Shown here: one piece after another, positions 35,791 through 45,277 of the stretch
Layout of the letters: each line of letters begins with the position of its first letter
Numbering within the stretch: the first letter of the stretch is position 1
Assembly: GCF_030123065.1 (NCBI RefSeq)
Contig: NZ_CP126093.1
Coordinates: 2,360,001 to 2,424,000, forward strand
Reading direction: 5' to 3'
Source of the DNA: Neobacillus sp. DY30
GTDB lineage: Bacteria > Bacillota > Bacilli > Bacillales > Cytobacillaceae
Length of the DNA: 64,000 nt
Translations under genes and position numbers: made by a program
Notes under the pieces: generated by a model
Seen by the model: only the letters and a program-made list of their open reading frames with translations
Databases searched by the model: none
Told to the model about the DNA's origin: nothing

Positions 35791-36252
35791 ATGAAGCGAA
35801 AATGGGAAGTGATAATTGGAATAGCAGGTGTGATACTTTGTGTGATTTTCTTAGGCGGGTTTTCATTAACGATAACTTCCATGGAGGAAAGTACGTTTCA
35901 GACAACCGTTTTTCCTATCTTGCAGGAAGGCGTTTCTGAAAAATATATTTCCGAGAGTTTTGAAGCAATGAATGTGTTAGCTATTTGGTTTGGTGTTACC
36001 CTGCTAATCGTATTTATTCTAGTTGCTCTTGCTTCTCTATCGATTTGGCAAAATAAATATCCCAAAAGGGGAGCTGTCCTTTTTATTTTTGCCGGCTTAG
36101 CAACTTTAATAGGTACCCAATTTATTGCTTTTCCCATTGCTTTTCTCTTTTTTACAGCAGCAGGTTTATGTCTTCTTAGAAAAATAAAGGACAAAAAAGG
36201 AGTAGAAAATGTATCAAACAAAAATTACCAATCCGATTTTACCAGGATTTAA
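35791..36252 (+). CDS. DUF4064-type small membrane protein
   Basis: 153 residues with four predicted membrane segments (near 8-28, 63-86, 92-108 and 112-130) and a basic, polar C-terminal tail. It resembles DUF4064 proteins of Bacillus; function unknown. It sits inside the pectin operon, 20 bp after the pectinesterase and overlapping the GH43 gene by 44 bp, so it is co-translated with carbohydrate enzymes for no obvious reason. Confidence 0.72.
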   Translation: MKRKWEVIIGIAGVILCVIFLGGFSLTITSMEESTFQTTVFPILQEGVSEKYISESFEAMNVLAIWFGVTLLIVFILVALASLSIWQNKYPKRGAVLFIFAGLATLIGTQFIAFPIAFLFFTAAGLCLLRKIKDKKGVENVSNKNYQSDFTRI

Positions 36253-37777
36253 TCCAGATCCTTATATTTTAAAGGTGGAGGATACGTACTATATTGCCGT
36301 ATCTTCCTTCGAATGGCTGCCAGGAGTCCGCATTTATCAATCAAGGGATTTAGTCAACTGGGAACATGAAACGGATATTTTAACAAATCAAGTAGATTTA
36401 CGCGGTAATCCACAAAACGGAAGTATTTGGGCGCCGCAGCTTAGTTACTCTGAAGGTTTATTTTTTCTAGTCTATACCGATGTAAAAAGTACAAAACGAC
36501 CATTTAAAGACAGTCATAATTATCTCATTTCAGCACCTAGTATCAATGGTCCATGGTCGACACCCGTGTACTTAAATAGCAGCGGTTTTGATCCATCTTT
36601 ATTCCATGATACCGATGGACGTAAGTGGCTGTTAAACGAAATATGGGATTACCGGTTAACAACAGGCAATAAATCAGCAGGAGTTGTCCTTCAAGAATAC
36701 AACCCGGAAATTCAGATGTTAACAGGTCCTGTCTATAAAATTTTTGATGGTACAGAATTGGCAAAAACTGAAGCACCACATATTTATCGTCATAATGATT
36801 ATTACTATTTAATCACCGCAGAAGGTGGAACAGGTTCTGGTCACTCTGTTACGGTTTGCCGTGCAAAAAAACTTACTGGACCATATGAATTGGATCCACA
36901 CTACCCCATGTTAACAGCTAGTGATAAACCCGAGTCACCATTACAATGTTCAGGTCACGGCAGTATTGTTCAAACGCCGCTGGGCAACTGGTATATGGTC
37001 TATTTATGTACTCGCCCATTAATGGGAAAAGCAGCGATTTTAGGGCGTGAAACGGCTATTCAAGAAGTTTACTGGACAGAAGATGGCTGGCTGCGACTAG
37101 TAGAAGGCGGCAATGGACCAGTGGCAGAAACAGAAATCATTACTACAGAGCCAGTTGTACAAAGGAAAAATACAAACTTCCGTGATGATTTTACAGGTGC
37201 CCTCGATAAAGAGTGGAATAGCCTCCGTATATTGGTGGATGAGTCTTGGTGTGATTTAACAAGCCGAGAAGGGTATTTACGTTTAATCTCTGGTGATTCC
37301 ATTCAATCCTTATTTGAACATCATATATTGGCTATCCGCCAAAAGGATTTCCAGTTTCATGCATATACGAAAATCGACTATACTCCAAAAACCTATAATC
37401 AAATGGCTGGATTACTGCTGTACTTAAATGATAGTAATTATCTTTATGCCTATTTGACTTATGATGAGGAAAAAGGCCGTGTCCTTCGATTGATGAAGTG
37501 CAGAGATGGTGAATTTTCACTAACTCCTGACATAATTCCAACAGAAGATGGTCAAGTAGAGTTAAAGATTGAAGTCAACGGAACAGTTGGAAATTATTAT
37601 TATAGAATGGCTGGAGACAATCTTTGGCACGGAATTGGAGAATCTCAAGATTTGTTATTCTTGGCTGGAGGATTTACCGGTAACTTTGTAGGAATCGCTG
37701 TTCATGATATGGACCGTAAAGCCGGTTCTTATGCTGATTTTGATTTCTTTGAATATCGTGGACTTGATTCACTGTAA
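36209..37777 (+). CDS. GH43 beta-xylosidase/arabinofuranosidase
   Basis: 522 residues, XynB-like. N-terminal five-bladed propeller beginning ITNPILPGFNPDPY (general base Asp in NPDP), SGFDPSLFHD with the pKa-modulating Asp and KTEAPHIY with the acid Glu; a C-terminal beta-sandwich (~325-515) is usual in this GH43 subgroup. No signal peptide. In this setting it would trim xylose or arabinose side chains from imported pectin or xylogalacturonan fragments. AAGGAG precedes the ATG, inside the preceding gene. Confidence 0.9.
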   Translation: MYQTKITNPILPGFNPDPYILKVEDTYYIAVSSFEWLPGVRIYQSRDLVNWEHETDILTNQVDLRGNPQNGSIWAPQLSYSEGLFFLVYTDVKSTKRPFKDSHNYLISAPSINGPWSTPVYLNSSGFDPSLFHDTDGRKWLLNEIWDYRLTTGNKSAGVVLQEYNPEIQMLTGPVYKIFDGTELAKTEAPHIYRHNDYYYLITAEGGTGSGHSVTVCRAKKLTGPYELDPHYPMLTASDKPESPLQCSGHGSIVQTPLGNWYMVYLCTRPLMGKAAILGRETAIQEVYWTEDGWLRLVEGGNGPVAETEIITTEPVVQRKNTNFRDDFTGALDKEWNSLRILVDESWCDLTSREGYLRLISGDSIQSLFEHHILAIRQKDFQFHAYTKIDYTPKTYNQMAGLLLYLNDSNYLYAYLTYDEEKGRVLRLMKCRDGEFSLTPDIIPTEDGQVELKIEVNGTVGNYYYRMAGDNLWHGIGESQDLLFLAGGFTGNFVGIAVHDMDRKAGSYADFDFFEYRGLDSL

Positions 37778-37816
37778 CCATTAGGATGTCCGAAAATAGT
37801 AGGGAGGTTAGGATAG

Positions 37817-40759
37817 TTGAAAATTTTTAAGGTTAGTATTTATATTTTACTCATATTTTTACTGCTACTCAGTCAAGTTGGTGCAACAGCTTTAGCAAAC
37901 AAACCATATTCGGAAAATGACCTGCCTGCTCCAGTAAACCTACAGATACCCAATCTTGCTATAGACGAGGACAGTATAACCCTTGTTTGGGAAAAACCTG
38001 AAAATTATCAGGATATTACAGATTTTAATGTATATATGAATGGAAAGAAAATTGGCAGTGCTTTAAAGGATAATCGCGGCCCTGCAAAAGCATATATTGA
38101 TAATTTTTATGAGAATATTGATAAAGACGATTTCCATGTTGATATTCTTATTCATAATTTTATGGTAGAAAATCTTAAACCAAACAAATCATATGAATTT
38201 TATGTAACTTCGGTTAATGCAGAAGGGATCGAATCAGCTCCTTCCAATACAGTAGTTGGGAAAACTACAGCAGTACCGGAAATTTTCAATATTGTTGATT
38301 TTGGTGCAACACCAGATGATGAAACAAAAGATACAAAAGCCATACAAGCAGCCATTGATGCGGCGACACCAGGAGCAAAGGTACTAATACCCGAAGGAAA
38401 GTTTATCTCTGGGGAATTATGGCTTAAGTCCGATATGACGCTGCAAGTGGATGGATATTTACTGGGTTCATCCGATGCGGAAGATTATAGCATGAATTTT
38501 TGGCTGTATGATTACTCGACCGATGAGCGTTCTTACTCCCTAATCAATGCTCATACCTACCATTACGGCAGTTTAAAGAATATTAGAATAGTAGGAAACG
38601 GGATCATTGATGGTAACGGATGGAAATATGATAAAAGCCATCCAACGATTGATGAACTTGGCAACGAGCTTCCTCGTCTAGTTGCAGGTAATAACACTAA
38701 AGTTACAGGGGATGTAAAAGTAGTAAATGGAAAAATGAGTCCTATAAATTCTGAGGCAGAGAGCACTTTCGGATTACTAGCTGCAAATCAGTCTTACGCT
38801 GCTCAAGTAATGGGGATGGATGCAAAATCTGCTTATTCTGGTCGATCTAATCTGATTACGGTTCGCGGGGTAGACGGTATGTATTATGAAGGAATTACCC
38901 AGCTTAATCCAGCCAATCACGGGATTGTGAATCTTCACAGTAAAAACATTGTTGTAAATGGTACCATTTCTAAAACATATGATGGAAATAATGCGGATGG
39001 ATATGAGTTCGGTGATTCGCAAAACATTATGGTCTTCAATAACTTCGTAGATACTGGCGACGATGCGATTAACTTTGCTTCTGGTATGGGCCAAGCTGCT
39101 GCTGAAAAAGAACCAACGGGTAATGCATGGATTTTTAATAATTATATTCGTGAAGGTCACGGTGGAGTGGTAACAGGAAGTCATACTGGCAGCTGGATAC
39201 AAGATTTTGTAGTAGAAGATAACATTATGTATAAAACGGATGTTGGCTTACGCAGTAAAACCAATACTCCGATGGGCGGCGGAGCAAGAAATATCCTCTT
39301 CAGAGATAATGCATTAGAGGGAATAGATGGAGATGGTCCATTTGTTTTCACTTCTGCTTATACTGACGCGAATGCTTCCATTCTTTATGAACCAGCTCAA
39401 AAAATATCCCAATTTAGAGATATGGAGATTGTCAATACAACCGTACGCAACCAAGGCGGCAGTAAGAAACAGTCAATCCTAGTAAGTGGTAATGATGATG
39501 TAGGGGAGGTCTACCACGAAAATATTACTTTTAGAAATGTGAAATTTGATAATGTCTTTTCTGTAAATATGGATTACGCGAAGGATTTTAAATTTATTAA
39601 TGTAGCTTTTACAAATGTCAAAGATAATGGTGGAAATCCATGGAGAATTAAAAACTCAACAGGGCTAGTCTTTGAAAATACAACAAATGCTCCAGAAAAT
39701 GCTATTCAAAAGCCGGAATGGTCAGAAACTGCGACAGTCCAAGCAGAAACTTCTTCAGATGGAAAGAGCGTTACCTTAACTTGGGATAAAGCGACCGATA
39801 ATATGGCTGTTTCAGGGTACACACTTTATAAAGACGAAGAAAAAATAGGTTCCAATTATACCACCACGCCGAATACAAGCTATACGGTGAAGGGATTATC
39901 TCCAGCTAAAGAATATACGTTTAAGGTTGAAGCCGCAGATGCAACCGGGAACCGTACATCGAATGGTCCTGAAATTAGAATAAAAACTGCAGGAACTGCA
40001 GATGTAACACCTCCAACGCTTCCTGAAAATACTGAAATTTCAGAACCCGCGATTAAAATACCTGCTAATGTTACCTTTAGTGGAAAAGAAGCTGATGTCG
40101 TTTATCCTGGTTTCACTTGGGCAACTGTTGCTTGGAACGCTGCGAGTGACGATATAGGGATTGCAGGATATAACGTTTATGCTAACGGAAAGTTACATGG
40201 ATTTGTTAAATCTAGTAAATACACGCTTACAAATCTTGAGCCAGGTACAAAATATAAGATTGAAGTGGAAGCGGTTGACCTAGCAGGAAATAAGAAGCTT
40301 TATGACAGTTCAAAGGAAATCGAAACGGCTGTCCCATATGCAATTGGGGCTCCAACCTTTGATGGCGGGTTAACGGCTGCAATTGGAAAGGATGGAACGA
40401 GCGTTTCTCTTTCTTGGAACAAGGCTGCTGCAATTAACCAAGAAGTTATTGGGTACCGTGTATATGTTGATGGGCAGCCGATTAAGCCTGAAGGGGTTGA
40501 ATTTACTCCAATCAATGCGGAAATGACGACTGTTGAAACGAATTACACAGTGACTGGCCTTAAACAAGGCAAAAAATATACGTTTAAAGTGGAAGCTGTT
40601 GGCCATGGAATCAAATATTCCAAACGAGAAAGACTCTCCGGTACTATTTTAAACGGTCTTGTAAAAGTTGATGGATATCGCTGGAGTGGTAAGGGGCCGA
40701 GTGAAACGGTTCATCTGATTCCTGGTAAAGCGGTTAGTGAGGAAGCGAAAAATAAGTAA
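37817..40759 (+). CDS. Secreted GH28 exo-polygalacturonase with FN3 domains
   Basis: 980 residues from TTG 37817, behind GGGAGG. Signal peptide (~1-27, cut near TALA), FN3 domain (~35-152), GH28 beta-helix (~157-640) with NADGYEFGD, DTGDDAINF and GHGGVVTGS catalytic segments, then three FN3 domains (~645-725, 745-835, 845-945). The N-terminal FN3 plus GH28 order is that of PehX-like exo-poly-alpha-galacturonosidases. No sortase or S-layer anchor is seen. It would act outside on pectate made by the adjacent lyase. Confidence 0.9.
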   Translation: MKIFKVSIYILLIFLLLLSQVGATALANKPYSENDLPAPVNLQIPNLAIDEDSITLVWEKPENYQDITDFNVYMNGKKIGSALKDNRGPAKAYIDNFYENIDKDDFHVDILIHNFMVENLKPNKSYEFYVTSVNAEGIESAPSNTVVGKTTAVPEIFNIVDFGATPDDETKDTKAIQAAIDAATPGAKVLIPEGKFISGELWLKSDMTLQVDGYLLGSSDAEDYSMNFWLYDYSTDERSYSLINAHTYHYGSLKNIRIVGNGIIDGNGWKYDKSHPTIDELGNELPRLVAGNNTKVTGDVKVVNGKMSPINSEAESTFGLLAANQSYAAQVMGMDAKSAYSGRSNLITVRGVDGMYYEGITQLNPANHGIVNLHSKNIVVNGTISKTYDGNNADGYEFGDSQNIMVFNNFVDTGDDAINFASGMGQAAAEKEPTGNAWIFNNYIREGHGGVVTGSHTGSWIQDFVVEDNIMYKTDVGLRSKTNTPMGGGARNILFRDNALEGIDGDGPFVFTSAYTDANASILYEPAQKISQFRDMEIVNTTVRNQGGSKKQSILVSGNDDVGEVYHENITFRNVKFDNVFSVNMDYAKDFKFINVAFTNVKDNGGNPWRIKNSTGLVFENTTNAPENAIQKPEWSETATVQAETSSDGKSVTLTWDKATDNMAVSGYTLYKDEEKIGSNYTTTPNTSYTVKGLSPAKEYTFKVEAADATGNRTSNGPEIRIKTAGTADVTPPTLPENTEISEPAIKIPANVTFSGKEADVVYPGFTWATVAWNAASDDIGIAGYNVYANGKLHGFVKSSKYTLTNLEPGTKYKIEVEAVDLAGNKKLYDSSKEIETAVPYAIGAPTFDGGLTAAIGKDGTSVSLSWNKAAAINQEVIGYRVYVDGQPIKPEGVEFTPINAEMTTVETNYTVTGLKQGKKYTFKVEAVGHGIKYSKRERLSGTILNGLVKVDGYRWSGKGPSETVHLIPGKAVSEEAKNK

Positions 40760-40790
40760 CTATTAATTAACTGTAGGTGCTAAATAATAA

Positions 40791-40818
40791 GGGGTCTTTA
40801 ATCTTGGTTAAAGACCCC
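40791..40818 (+). terminator. Strong hairpin between GH28 and pectate lyase genes
   Basis: GGGGTCTTTAA (40791-40801) pairs perfectly with TTAAAGACCCC (40808-40818) over 6 nt, but no T-run follows. It may be a partial terminator or a transcript-processing site. Confidence 0.55.
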
Positions 40819-40848
40819 CAAATATGATCATGTGGAGATGATTAAACC

Positions 40849-43272
40849 TTGAATAAAAGATTAATTAAGAGAAAGAAAATGAAGACTTCCATAATAGCTG
40901 CAGCAATAACCATTTCAAGCTTAGCTGCAGTTCCTATAGATAATAAAGCGAATGCCGTTACTGCAGCGGTTGATAATCTTGATAAAGTACTTGCATTTCC
41001 AGGGGCAGAAGGCGGGGGCCGTTACACTTCCGGCGGAAGATTTGGTGAAGTCTATATCGTTAACACTCTAGAAGATTATGGAACGGGAGAAAACGCTATC
41101 CAAGGTTCCCTGCGTGATGCCGTAAGTAAGGATAACCGCTTCATTGTCTTTAATATTTCCGGAAACATCAATTTAAAAGAACCGCTTTCCCTACGAAAAC
41201 GCAAGAATGTCACTATTGCTGGACAAACTGCTCCGGGTGATGGAATCACCATTACTGGATACGAAACGAATATCAGTGATTCTGAGAATGTTATTATTCG
41301 CTATCTCCGATTCCGTCCAGGTGCTGAAAATGTGCATACCGGTGATTCTATGGATGCCATTTGGGGTAGAAGCATGAAAAATGTCATGATCGATCATATA
41401 TCAACAAGCTGGTCTACTGATGAAACGATGTCCTTATATCGCGCGGAAAACATGACTGTACAGTGGTCTATTGTTGCGGAGAGTTTAGCAATGAGCGGTC
41501 ATACGAAGGGTCGTCATGGGTACGGTGGAATATGGGGTGGAGTAAATACCACATACCATCACAATCTGGTTGCAAACCATACCTCTCGAAATCCCCGTTT
41601 AGGCGGCGGCACTGCCGAGGCAGATGACAACAACCATATTGGCTTGTTTGATATAAGAAATAATGTGATTTATAACTGGGGATTTAACACTGCATACGGC
41701 GGAGGCAGAGCTTATGCCAATTATATGAATAACTATATGAAGCCGGGATTAGGCACACGTACAAGTGTAGAATCAAGGGTGATTGATGCAGGGGAGAAAG
41801 ACAAACCAGGTAAATTTTACATTAACGGAAATGTACTTGAAGGGAATAGTGAGGTATCCAACGACAATTCAAAAGGCATTTATGTTTCTGAAAGCGCTGC
41901 TCCAACAACAGAAATCGTCAATGAAGAGTTTATGATGGATGGAACAGCGGAAGAAGCACTTCGAACAACAACTGCTGAAGAAGCATATACTGAGGTTTTA
42001 ACTAGAGCTGGTGCAACGTATCCAAAAAGGGACGCCTTGGATGCCAGAATTGTAAACGAAGTGAAGAACAATCTAGGAAGATTTGTTAATCGTCATGAAG
42101 AAGTAGGGGGCCTTCCATTTACGGAAATAACTTCTCGGCCAACAGATTTTGATAAGGATCAAGATGGGATAGCAGATGCTTGGGAGCTTAAAAATGGTTT
42201 AGATCCGAATAATTCTAATGATAGCCAAGAATTATCCACAGATCAAAGCGGTTATACTAATCTTGAAAATTACGTTAATTCCTTGATTGATATGGAATAC
42301 AAACCAGAAAACCCAGAAATTTCATTGAAAAGCCCAACAAATAATCAGATTTATAAAACTAGTGAAGCCGTTACTATTGAAGCAAATATAACAGGTAAGT
42401 CAGAGATTGAGAGAGTAGAATTTTATAATGGAGATCAGATTATTGGAACCGTTACTAGCGAGCCATTTACTCTGACTACCATATTACCAGATGGTACCTA
42501 TTATATTTCCGCCAAGGCAATTGATCAATCAGGTTTCAAGACACAGGCGACAGCCTCTGTTATACATGTCAACAGCGATACCAATCTAAAACAATGGAAA
42601 TCTACGGATATTGGAACACCAAATATTCCAGGTCATGCTTCCCTTACAAGTGATGTAATGACCGTAAAAGGTTCCGGAAAGTTAATAACAGCTGATGATA
42701 AATTCCATTTTACTTATCGTAATTTGGCAGGGGATGGAGAATTGATAGCAAAGGTAGAGACTATGACACCTGTCGACCACCATGCTTTTGCTGGATTAAT
42801 GATCCGGGAAACTCTTGAAAAAGATGCAAAAACCGTGGCGTTAGGTCTTTCCTATACAAAATCTTATTCTTGGAAGGAAAACGGAACAACATACTATAGA
42901 AATCCATGGTCTGCCTATTTAGCCTCTCGTTATGAACAAGGTGGAAATATGGACGAGTTGGATGAAAACCTTGATACTCCTACTAGTGCGATGGAATCTG
43001 GAGTTGCGTTACTAAACGATATCCCATTTAAAGATAAGGACCAGCATTTGGGTTATTATTTAAAACTTAAACGAACAGGTGATGTATTTAGAGCTGAGGG
43101 ATCTACCGATGGAATTAACTGGACGCTAATAGGAGAAAGAAAGATCGAAATGAATAAGAAAGTTTATATTGGGATGGCCGTTGATGGGAACAAAGTGTCT
43201 AACCGTATAGATAATCTAAATACAGCTACTTTTTCTGATATACATTTCAACTTTGCAAAATCAAGCAATTAA
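40849..43272 (+). CDS. Secreted multidomain pectate lyase (PL1-like)
   Basis: 807 residues. Start taken as TTG 40849 after TGGAGATG (11-nt gap); ATG 40879 is the alternative. Basic n-region and signal peptide to ~36 (NKANA), pectate-lyase beta-helix (~45-330) with FPGAEGGGRYTSGG, IDHISTSWSTDE and HHNLVANHTSRNPR, a calcium-type segment FDKDQDGIADAWE (~434-447), an Ig-like domain (~483-572) and a C-terminal LamG/DUF1349-like domain (~580-805). It cleaves polygalacturonate by beta-elimination outside the cell, giving unsaturated oligomers for GH105. Confidence 0.9.
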   Translation: MNKRLIKRKKMKTSIIAAAITISSLAAVPIDNKANAVTAAVDNLDKVLAFPGAEGGGRYTSGGRFGEVYIVNTLEDYGTGENAIQGSLRDAVSKDNRFIVFNISGNINLKEPLSLRKRKNVTIAGQTAPGDGITITGYETNISDSENVIIRYLRFRPGAENVHTGDSMDAIWGRSMKNVMIDHISTSWSTDETMSLYRAENMTVQWSIVAESLAMSGHTKGRHGYGGIWGGVNTTYHHNLVANHTSRNPRLGGGTAEADDNNHIGLFDIRNNVIYNWGFNTAYGGGRAYANYMNNYMKPGLGTRTSVESRVIDAGEKDKPGKFYINGNVLEGNSEVSNDNSKGIYVSESAAPTTEIVNEEFMMDGTAEEALRTTTAEEAYTEVLTRAGATYPKRDALDARIVNEVKNNLGRFVNRHEEVGGLPFTEITSRPTDFDKDQDGIADAWELKNGLDPNNSNDSQELSTDQSGYTNLENYVNSLIDMEYKPENPEISLKSPTNNQIYKTSEAVTIEANITGKSEIERVEFYNGDQIIGTVTSEPFTLTTILPDGTYYISAKAIDQSGFKTQATASVIHVNSDTNLKQWKSTDIGTPNIPGHASLTSDVMTVKGSGKLITADDKFHFTYRNLAGDGELIAKVETMTPVDHHAFAGLMIRETLEKDAKTVALGLSYTKSYSWKENGTTYYRNPWSAYLASRYEQGGNMDELDENLDTPTSAMESGVALLNDIPFKDKDQHLGYYLKLKRTGDVFRAEGSTDGINWTLIGERKIEMNKKVYIGMAVDGNKVSNRIDNLNTATFSDIHFNFAKSSN

Positions 43273-43384
43273 TTGACTATATTCATTTTGGAATGTATCA
43301 AAAAAACAGACATTGAGAATTACGAATAAATATTTTGGCTCTGTTACAACTGAATGTTGATTTCACTTGTTTGAAAAAATAAAC

Positions 43385-43565
43385 AGAAGAATTCCGGCTA
43401 AATTGGGAAATACCCATATTTCCTTATATATAGGCGTAGTTTTTCCGCTTATATGATTGAAATTTTAAGAATTTGTCTAATTTAGAGCAGTTAGGCGGAA
43501 TATTTCCGCTTATTTCTTCTTTTTAAGCTTTTCTTTATACATTAGCAGGAAATTCTCCGTCTATT
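43385..43565. repeat. Decayed hairpin-repeat array behind the pectate lyase
   Basis: Three related units, near 43435 (GGCGTAGTTTTTCCGCTTA), 43494 (GGCGGAATATTTCCGCTTA) and 43545 (AGCAGGAAATTCTCCGTCTA), are 51-60 bp apart, and weaker TTCCGGCTA/TTCCTTATA elements precede them. Each has GGCGGAA-like and TTCCGCT-like arms. The rest of 43273-43670 shows no gene. Confidence 0.5.
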
Positions 43566-43613
43566 AATTCTTCCTGCAGCAAATCAACAATGAATAATAA
43601 CAGAAATTTTTTT

Positions 43614-43647
43614 AACCGCGCTGTGATAACCACTTGTGCGGTTTTTT
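43614..43647 (+). terminator. Terminator of the pectin gene block
   Basis: AACCGC (43614-43619) pairs with GCGGTT (43638-43643) over an 18-nt interior and runs into TTTTTT. Confidence 0.65.
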
Positions 43648-43671
43648 AATAAATTTTATTTTATTAATATA

Positions 43672-43700
43672 TTGTCAGCTAATTATTATCATGATACTAT
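43672..43700 (+). promoter_or_regulatory. Promoter of the PyrR-controlled MFS gene
   Basis: TTGTCA (43672-43677), 17-bp spacer, TACTAT (43695-43700). A start near 43707 gives a leader of ~170 nt holding both PyrR hairpins. Confidence 0.65.
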
Positions 43701-43716
43701 TAGTTGAAATTAAATC

Positions 43717-43821
43717 CCTTTAAATCTGGTCCAGAGAGGCCAAAAAGGCGAAGTAACTTCATACATATTTATTATGTCTATGAATGCCTTTTTGTCCTGT
43801 GGATAGAAAGGCATTTTTTTT
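43717..43821 (+). ncRNA. PyrR-dependent transcription attenuator
   Basis: Anti-antiterminator 43717-43748: CCTTT/AAAGG lower stem, TGG/CCA upper stem and the conserved loop TCCAGAGAGG recognised by PyrR-UMP. Its 3' strand AAAAAGGC (43742-43749) can instead pair with GCCTTTTT (43786-43793), the antiterminator. That segment is also the 5' arm of the terminator AATGCCTTT/AAAGGCATT (43783-43815) followed by eight T. All three mutually exclusive structures of the B. subtilis pyr attenuators are present, so transcription should fall when pyrimidine nucleotides are high. Confidence 0.9.
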
Positions 43822-43835
43822 CACTCAAAATCAAA

Positions 43836-43869
43836 TCTTTTAATCTGAGTCCTGTGAGGCTCGAAAGGA
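43836..43869 (+). ncRNA. Second PyrR-type hairpin overlapping the ribosome-binding site
   Basis: TCTTTT/AAAGGA lower stem and GAG/CTC upper stem around TCCTGTGAGG, a variant of the PyrR loop. The 3' arm is AAAGGAG, the ribosome-binding site of the MFS gene at 43880, and no terminator follows. PyrR binding here would block translation rather than transcription. Confidence 0.78.
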
Positions 43870-43879
43870 GACAACAAGA

Positions 43880-45094
43880 ATGGATTATCGTAAAAAAACA
43901 GTAGTCGCATCCGTAGCAGGTTTGACATTAGAGGGCATGGATATTATGTTTATCTCCTTTGCGATGTCGATGATCATAGCAGAGTTTCAAATCGATATGG
44001 CAGCGGGAGGACTTATTTCTTCCATTACAAATTTAGGAATGCTGGCTGGAGGAGTTATTTTCGGTATCTTAGCAGATAAATTTGGACGAGTTAGAATTTT
44101 CACCTATACGATTCTATTATTTGCTGTCGGAACCGCATTAACCGGTCTAGCACAAAATATTGAACAAGTATATTTATTTAGATTTATTGCCGGCTTAGGT
44201 GCAGGTGGAGAATACGGTATTGGGATGGCTCTGGTAGCTGAGGCTTGGCCAAAAAATAAACAAGGGCGTGCTTCCTCATATGTTAGTGTCGGTGCTCAAT
44301 ACGGTGTTATCCTAGCAGCTCTTCTTAGTGCGATGATACTTCCATCCTTGGGTTGGAGATGGTTGTTCTTCGTTGGATTGGTCCCGGTTATTTTCGCGTT
44401 TATCGTTCGAAAGAAACTAGACGAATCACCAGCATGGCTGGAGTCACAAAAGAAAAAGCAACTGGTCCAGAAGCAGGGAAAACTAAAACAATTATTTGCA
44501 ACACCAAGAATTACAGTCACTACGGTTGCTTTAGCAATCATGGCAACGGTACAAATTGCTGGTTATAATGGTTTGATGATTTGGCTTCCATCCATGCTCC
44601 AACAATCCCAAGGCTTATCGGTTTCAAGCTCGGCGCTTTGGACAATCAGTACTGCAGCAGGGATGATTGCAGGTATGTTAACATTTGGACAATTTATGGA
44701 TCGGTTCGGAATGAAGCGTTCATATGGAATCTTCTTATCTGCTTCGGCTGTTGCTGTTTTCCTATATTCCTATGCTTCAGGAAGTACAGGTCTCCTAATC
44801 GGCGGTGCAATTGTAGGATTCTTCTCCAATGGAATGTTTGCAGGTTACGGAGCTTTAATTAGCAAGTATTATTCTGTAGAAATTCGCAGTACAGCAACGA
44901 ATACTATTTTTAACTTCGGCAGAGCCTTAGGGGGATTATCACCAATTTTAGTAGGATATATCCTTCAACACGCAAATGTAACGGTTGCGATGGGATATCT
45001 TTCAGCACTTTATTGTATCTCTTTTATAGTAATGATTACATTACAAAAAGGAAAAGGCAGCCAAGAAATCAATACTCTATCTAAAGCAGTATAA
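43880..45094 (+). CDS. MFS transporter (aromatic acid:H+ symporter-like), PyrR-regulated
   Basis: 404 residues, twelve membrane segments. The loop 2-3 motif GILADKFGRVR and RFIAGLGAGGEYGIGMALVAE are typical of the AAHS/sugar-acid branch of MFS. Substrates of this branch are organic and aromatic acids. Although it follows pectin genes, a terminator separates it and its leader has a complete PyrR attenuator, so a pyrimidine-related substrate such as orotate is the best inference. A uronate carrier is the alternative suggested by location alone. The ribosome-binding site is AAAGGAG. Confidence 0.85.
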   Translation: MDYRKKTVVASVAGLTLEGMDIMFISFAMSMIIAEFQIDMAAGGLISSITNLGMLAGGVIFGILADKFGRVRIFTYTILLFAVGTALTGLAQNIEQVYLFRFIAGLGAGGEYGIGMALVAEAWPKNKQGRASSYVSVGAQYGVILAALLSAMILPSLGWRWLFFVGLVPVIFAFIVRKKLDESPAWLESQKKKQLVQKQGKLKQLFATPRITVTTVALAIMATVQIAGYNGLMIWLPSMLQQSQGLSVSSSALWTISTAAGMIAGMLTFGQFMDRFGMKRSYGIFLSASAVAVFLYSYASGSTGLLIGGAIVGFFSNGMFAGYGALISKYYSVEIRSTATNTIFNFGRALGGLSPILVGYILQHANVTVAMGYLSALYCISFIVMITLQKGKGSQEINTLSKAV

Positions 45095-45105
45095 TGTTTT
45101 TAACC

Positions 45106-45135
45106 AGCCAATCTCTCACGGAGATTGGCTTGTTT
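45106..45135 (+). terminator. Terminator of the MFS gene
   Basis: AGCCAATCTC (45106-45115) pairs with GAGATTGGCT (45121-45130), followed by TGTTTATT. Confidence 0.8.
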
Positions 45136-45277
45136 ATTGTAAAATAAATGAATTTTTGGAAAATAGCATTGACTCACGCGAATGAAACATGATATAAACA
45201 CAGTAAGAATTTTAGTACTTTAAAGCAACTGACTTACAATTAACGACAAAAAAGGATACACAGGAGGAATTACTTTC

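Noticed and set aside
43704..43904. A 66-codon frame through the PyrR leader as a leader peptide
   Set aside because: It starts at TTG without a ribosome-binding site and runs over both PyrR hairpins and the terminator, whose RNA structures fully explain the sequence.
43880..45094. The MFS carrier as the galacturonate importer of the pectin cluster
   Set aside because: A terminator separates it from the pectin genes, no uronate operator is near, and its leader is a pyrimidine attenuator; kept only as an alternative.
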